53,058 nucleotides of DNA. Source: RGIG4694 sp964501705 (GTDB taxonomy: Bacteria; Bacillota; Clostridia; Oscillospirales; Ruminococcaceae). The position numbers and the translations under genes were made by a program. Below, in pieces: positions 49,519-53,058 of this stretch. The notes under the pieces are model-generated. The model was not told the origin of the DNA. It saw only the letters and a program-made list of their open reading frames with translations, and did no database searches. Positions within the stretch are counted from its first letter, which is position 1. Each line of letters begins with the position of its first letter. The DNA is taken from NCBI GenBank assembly GCA_964501705.1, contig CAZCUQ010000003.1:1-53058 (forward strand), written 5' to 3'.

Positions 49519-49912
49519 ATTTTCCGCCTTCTTCGGCAGCATCGTGCTGAGTGGCGTTTTCGGAAATTGCCCACATTTTGATCCTTACCTTATTTCTGTC
49601 TCCGCCCGTTTCAATAACGACCGAATCCTCGTGGGGATTCTGAGCGTTTCTGTTGATACGCACCACAATTCCCGTAATGCCGCCGATAGTTGTTACTTCA
49701 TCACCGATTTGCAGGGAATCCTTCATTTGTTTTTGTTCTTTTTCCTTTTTCTTCTGAGGTCTTGCAATGAAGAGATAGAAAAACAAAAGCAGTATGCCTA
49801 TTGAGAAGAGCATATAAATTATGCTTCCCATCGTACTTGCTTCGGCAACGTCTTCCGTTCCTGCCGCTGCCGACGCATCCTGCGCGAGTTTTGAAAATCT
49901 TAAAATATCCAT
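49517..49912 (-). CDS. yajC: Preprotein translocase accessory subunit YajC
   Basis: Accessory subunit of the Sec-YajC/SecDF machinery. One membrane segment (IIYMLFSIGILLLFFYLFIA, ~residues 31-50) is followed by the family signature RPQKKKEKEQKQM and a cytoplasmic beta domain with GDEVTTIGGITGIV. Length 131 aa is slightly above usual because of an N-terminal extension. GGAGG precedes the ATG. secD/secF are not in the window. Convergent with the chemoreceptor gene. Confidence 0.92.
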   Translation of the reverse strand: MDILRFSKLAQDASAAAGTEDVAEASTMGSIIYMLFSIGILLLFFYLFIARPQKKKEKEQKQMKDSLQIGDEVTTIGGITGIVVRINRNAQNPHEDSVVIETGGDRNKVRIKMWAISENATQHDAAEEGGK

Positions 49913-49981
49913 ATAATTCCTCCGGTCATTTCCGCTTCACAAAAAATGCAGTAAAGCAGTAAAAATTAAACATATAATTAT

Positions 49982-50010
49982 ATTATATCATGGATCTTTG
50001 TATTTTTCAA
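49982..50010 (-). promoter_or_regulatory. Promoter of yajC
   Basis: Minus strand: TTGAAA (50010-50005), 17 bp, TATAAT (49987-49982) with extended -10 TGA. Confidence 0.75.
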
Positions 50011-50072
50011 TAGAAAAATGAAATTTTTTCAAAAAAAGTCAGCAGGCGTGCGCCGGTTTCCGAGGAAGTCTG

Positions 50073-50963
50073 TTATTCGCTTGTTTCGGACGCGGCTTCT
50101 TCGCTTGCCTTGCTTCTTGATTCAGCCTCAAGGTCGGCTTCGACCTGTGACATAAATGAGGATTCTTCTGCGGAAATAGAATATTCCTCCTGAAGCGACA
50201 TATAAACCGATGCGGATTCATATCCTTCTGTACCGTCGTCAAGAATTGCAAAGCTTTCAATTATAGCGTCGAAATCCTTGTTGGCTTCATCGATATTCTT
50301 TGAATCGGATTCAAACTGCAGGAAATATCCGTCCGTATCGTTGTAGAAAACATAAATTCTTCCGGGATAGGTATCGTAAAGCTGTTTGTCGCCGACAGTG
50401 TTTCCCTCATCGTCCGTTTCAAAAAAATACGCTGATACCACATAATCATAGCGAACCGCGTCGTTTCCCGCGACCGTGGTATGAACGGGATCGCCGAATT
50501 CGGTATCGGCTTTCAGATAAACATTGTTTACCACTATGTTTGCGGCTACGGTATCGGCGAATTCGTCAAGATCGGTAAGCTCCGCGTCCTTTCCGTAATT
50601 CACGGCCTGTATTTTAAGCTGAGCGTTGTTGCCCATATATATTTTTCCCTGATCGGAATCTTCAACTATCTGCCAGCCTTCGGGAAGAGTGAGGCTTGTC
50701 TTATAAATTGCTCTGTCGGCTTCGTTTTCAACATCGGTAGCGGTAGCAAAGGACGCGGCGGAATATGTCTCATCCTGACCGTCGGGAACTGTCGTTTCGG
50801 CGGAATCCTCAGCCTCGTCAAGCAGGGACTGCACATCCGCTGTCGTATAACTTACGCTGTCGGAATTTACGGGAGTTTCCTCCGAAGAGCCCGCACAGCC
50901 TGTAAGTGCCGCGCAAAGACAAAGCGAAGCCACAAGCGAAGAGAGAGTTTTTGTTTTTTTCAT
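50073..50963 (-). CDS. Secreted lipoprotein of unknown function
   Basis: A 296-aa lipoprotein. The signal peptide ends in the lipobox LTGC (Cys ~23). A Ser/Glu/Thr-rich linker follows, then a globular domain from about residue 85 (YKTSLTLPEGWQIVEDSD) to ~245 (FDAIIESFAIL), shaped like PsbP/DcrB-type domains. The last ~45 residues are a highly charged, Glu/Ser/Ala-rich helix (EADLEAESRSKASEEAASE). Function unknown. Its own ribosome-binding site (AAAGGAAA) is present; it appears to be a single gene. Confidence 0.75.
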   Translation of the reverse strand: MKKTKTLSSLVASLCLCAALTGCAGSSEETPVNSDSVSYTTADVQSLLDEAEDSAETTVPDGQDETYSAASFATATDVENEADRAIYKTSLTLPEGWQIVEDSDQGKIYMGNNAQLKIQAVNYGKDAELTDLDEFADTVAANIVVNNVYLKADTEFGDPVHTTVAGNDAVRYDYVVSAYFFETDDEGNTVGDKQLYDTYPGRIYVFYNDTDGYFLQFESDSKNIDEANKDFDAIIESFAILDDGTEGYESASVYMSLQEEYSISAEESSFMSQVEADLEAESRSKASEEAASETSE

Positions 50964-51154
50964 TTCATTTGTTTTCCTTTCTTTTTTATTTACGCAAGCT
51001 TCATGCTTTATTAAGTATATACCGATATTATTAACTAAAAAATATCAGATTATTAAATTTCTATAAATGAACATAAAAAATACATATTTTCAGAAAATCT
51101 TCACAGTAACAAAACCCGGTTTTCGCCTGTTTTTCAGAAAAAATCAAAAGAAAA

Positions 51155-52204
51155 CTAATCCGAAGTCTTGCTGTTCGTTTTATGAACAGATATTATTTTT
51201 GAATTTTCGGGTGAATACTTCTCAAAAGTATTTCCGAGTATCTTCGCAACGCGCAGCGAATAATCATCTTTATCACAGCCATCGGCAATGGGAAAGTACA
51301 GTTCCATGCGGATATTTTCGTCTTTATACAGAAGCTTTTTTTCCATGCTGTACACTGTGCAGATCTCATCGGCAAGCGCCTCCGTTATCTGGTTGATATC
51401 CGTTTTGAAACAATCCGACGAAAAGTATTCTTCCGTTTCGGATCTTTTTTCTTTATCTAAAGCAATATCCATTGAAAAAACAGCTTTTTCACCGGATATG
51501 TCCGTTGAGAAGGAAACGCTCGTGACAGCGCTTTTTCCGAGAAGAGCATCCTTTATAACCGAAGAAAACAATAATCGGAGACATTCGAGCCTTGTTTTTG
51601 CAAATACCCCGGTTTTTCCCGAAACAGCTACGGCAATGTCAAAATCGTTATGCTTGAAAGCAAGTTTAAGATTTTCGGCACAGACCGTAGCCGCATCGTA
51701 CAGGTCGTATGTCTGCGGTCTCCCGGCATTCACACGCACGCAGGAAAATTCGTTAATAACATTTATTTTTGAGTATATTTCAAGAAAACCCTTTTCAATT
51801 TCGTCAAAGTAGTCTTTTAACTTTTGATTTTTGAGTGCGGGATTTCTTTTAAAATCGGCGATGGCGGAAATCGAACCGTCAATATCCGCTATAACGTTTA
51901 TGATATTATTCAGCAATCCGCTGAGAATATTACTCACGTCCGCAAGATAATCACAGTACGGTTTCGATTGGAGACAAATAAGAGTTTCTTCTCCCGATGT
52001 CACAATCAGCGCTGAATATACTTTTTTTTCAAGAATGTAAATTTCTCCGTTGAGAATACATTTCATTCCCTCATTTCCGATCTTCTCAGACAGCTCGTCG
52101 TAGAGCGGGTTTTGCATAATGCACCTGCCGTTTTCAAGAAAGGTGTATGGAATTTTGCTGTCAATCATTCGGACGAGTTTTTCATTATCGGCGTTATTTG
52201 TCAT
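51155..52204 (-). CDS. Degenerate histidine-kinase-like protein, unknown function
   Basis: A ~349-aa soluble protein. The first ~85 residues could be a PAS-like sensor (KIPYTFLENGRCIMQNPLYD). The middle forms long helices with dimerisation character (ILSGLLNNIINVIADIDGS). The last part follows the outline of a GHKL ATPase, ending MELYFPIAD like the final strand of kinases. But no phospho-acceptor His stands in the helical region, and the N- and G-boxes for ATP are not recognisable. So it may be a sensor-type pseudokinase; assignment is tentative. Start ATG 52204 or GTG 52213. Confidence 0.5.
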   Translation of the reverse strand: MTNNADNEKLVRMIDSKIPYTFLENGRCIMQNPLYDELSEKIGNEGMKCILNGEIYILEKKVYSALIVTSGEETLICLQSKPYCDYLADVSNILSGLLNNIINVIADIDGSISAIADFKRNPALKNQKLKDYFDEIEKGFLEIYSKINVINEFSCVRVNAGRPQTYDLYDAATVCAENLKLAFKHNDFDIAVAVSGKTGVFAKTRLECLRLLFSSVIKDALLGKSAVTSVSFSTDISGEKAVFSMDIALDKEKRSETEEYFSSDCFKTDINQITEALADEICTVYSMEKKLLYKDENIRMELYFPIADGCDKDDYSLRVAKILGNTFEKYSPENSKIISVHKTNSKTSD

Positions 52205-52430
52205 ATTTATCACTAATCCTTCCCGTTTTTAAAGTATTCTTATATTATTATATACCATATTTCCATTTTATGCAATATTTTTTTCGCGGAGACAGAATTG
52301 GAATTCTAAATATTTATGAGTTATTTAGTTAATTTTTAATGAATTATCATCTTGTGCAATAATTATATTTGTCTAAACAGAAATTTAATCTATTTATACA
52401 AGAATTTTAATTTTTTTTTGCAAAAAAGTA
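52205..52430. other. AT-rich intergenic region
   Basis: About 225 bp between the divergent kinase-like gene and the gap promoter, with long A and T runs. I see no gene, repeat or structured RNA in it. Confidence 0.5.
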
Positions 52431-52459
52431 TTGCAAATTTATAAAAAATAGTGTAAAAT
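52431..52459 (+). promoter_or_regulatory. Promoter of gap
   Basis: TTGCAA (52431-52436), 17 bp, TAAAAT (52454-52459); leader of ~65 nt. Confidence 0.7.
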
Positions 52460-52532
52460 ATAATTGTATGATTCAGGCGGATATCCGTACTGCGTCAAGG
52501 AAAAAATTATAATTTTCAGGAGGAATACCAAA

Positions 52533-53058
52533 ATGTCAGTTAAAGTTGCTATCAATGGTTTCGGAAGAATCGGACGTCTCGCGTTCCGTCAGATGTTCGG
52601 AGCGGAAGGATATGATGTTGTTGCCATTAACGACCTCACAAAGCCTTCCATGCTTGCAAATCTTTTAAAGTATGACACAGCTCAGAAGGGCTACTGCGGA
52701 GTTATCGGCGAGAATCTTCACACTATTTCCGCTGATGACGAAGCTAACACGATCACTGTAGACGGCAAGACCCTTACTATCTATAAAGAAGCGGACGCTT
52801 CCAAGCTTCCCTGGGGAGAGATCGGCGTAGACGTTGTTCTTGAATGCACAGGCTTCTACTGCTCCAAGGACAAGTCTATGGCTCATATCAACGCGGGCGC
52901 TAAGAAGGTCGTTATTTCCGCTCCTGCGGGCAGTGACCTCAAGACTGTCGTTTACAGCGTAAACGAAAAGACTCTTACAAAGGACGATCAGATCATTTCA
53001 GCAGCTTCCTGCACAACAAACTGCCTTGCTCCCATGGCTAAGGCTCTTAACGACTACG
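52533..53058 (+). CDS. gap: Glyceraldehyde-3-phosphate dehydrogenase (3' end beyond window)
   Basis: Glycolytic enzyme oxidising glyceraldehyde-3-phosphate with NAD. The N-terminal NAD-binding motif AINGFGRIGRLAFRQM and the catalytic Cys in ISAASCTTNCLAPMAK are present. Cofactor-selecting Asp in INDLTK indicates NAD. GGAGGAAT precedes the ATG at 52533. Only the first ~175 residues are in view; no stop occurs before the window edge. Confidence 0.96.
   Translation, partial: MSVKVAINGFGRIGRLAFRQMFGAEGYDVVAINDLTKPSMLANLLKYDTAQKGYCGVIGENLHTISADDEANTITVDGKTLTIYKEADASKLPWGEIGVDVVLECTGFYCSKDKSMAHINAGAKKVVISAPAGSDLKTVVYSVNEKTLTKDDQIISAASCTTNCLAPMAKALNDY

Overview
The window reads as a chromosomal segment of an anaerobic, low-to-mid G+C Firmicute, most likely a gut Clostridia member near Ruminococcaceae/Oscillospiraceae. 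Pointers are the SCIFF peptide scfA with its radical-SAM maturase, CdaA/CdaR, HemZ, a PerR/Fur-type box over a rubrerythrin promoter, a TIGR04086 membrane protein, a choloylglycine (bile salt) hydrolase, a glucose-type PTS, and promoters almost uniformly of the form TTGnnn-17 bp-(TGn)TATAAT. I saw no tRNA, rRNA, CRISPR array, phage or intact transposase. About 45 genes are supported, mostly in short operons.

Layout. 1-3.9 kb: c-di-AMP synthesis (cdaA, cdaR) and an FAD-dependent dehydrogenase. 4-7.4 kb: xylose module with intact xylA, a small unknown gene and a broken xylB. 7.4-12.5 kb: minD, an mgsA homologue lacking its usual catalytic Asp, a membrane-anchored LysM/G5/M23 cell-wall protein, cheC and a YycJ-type metallohydrolase. 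12.5-15.7 kb (minus): rubrerythrin, coaX, ptsI. 16-23.6 kb: recJ, relA, metallohydrolase, hemZ, then a zinc-ribbon gene and a rhomboid protease. 23.7-28.2 kb (minus): bile salt hydrolase behind a glucose PTS permease, an S1-domain protein and a small unknown. 28.4-33 kb: an orphan sugar-binding lipoprotein translationally close to a Cache-GGDEF-EAL protein.

33-38.5 kb is the most unusual locus: a TetR regulator diverges from a five-gene operon of a membrane-anchored alpha/beta hydrolase, a free-standing condensation domain, a carrier protein, an AMP-forming ligase and an SCP2-like lipid-binding protein. The parts resemble a dismantled lipid/NRPS-like assembly line, under two TetR operators spaced exactly 42 bp centre to centre.

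38.6-45 kb: an ECF transporter S component, then (minus) lon-engB-lysA and a pyrB carrying a C-terminal PyrI-type zinc domain. 45.3-53 kb: TIGR04086, scfA, scfB (with an attenuator-like hairpin between the last two), a chemoreceptor with a 36-bp tandem-repeat tail, yajC, a lipoprotein, a degenerate kinase-like protein and the start of gap.

Repeats: two 102-bp palindromic MITE-like elements sit in the 5' leaders of the zinc-ribbon and chemoreceptor genes, and two diverged copies of a multi-hairpin element sit just upstream of the solute-binding-protein and pyrB promoters.
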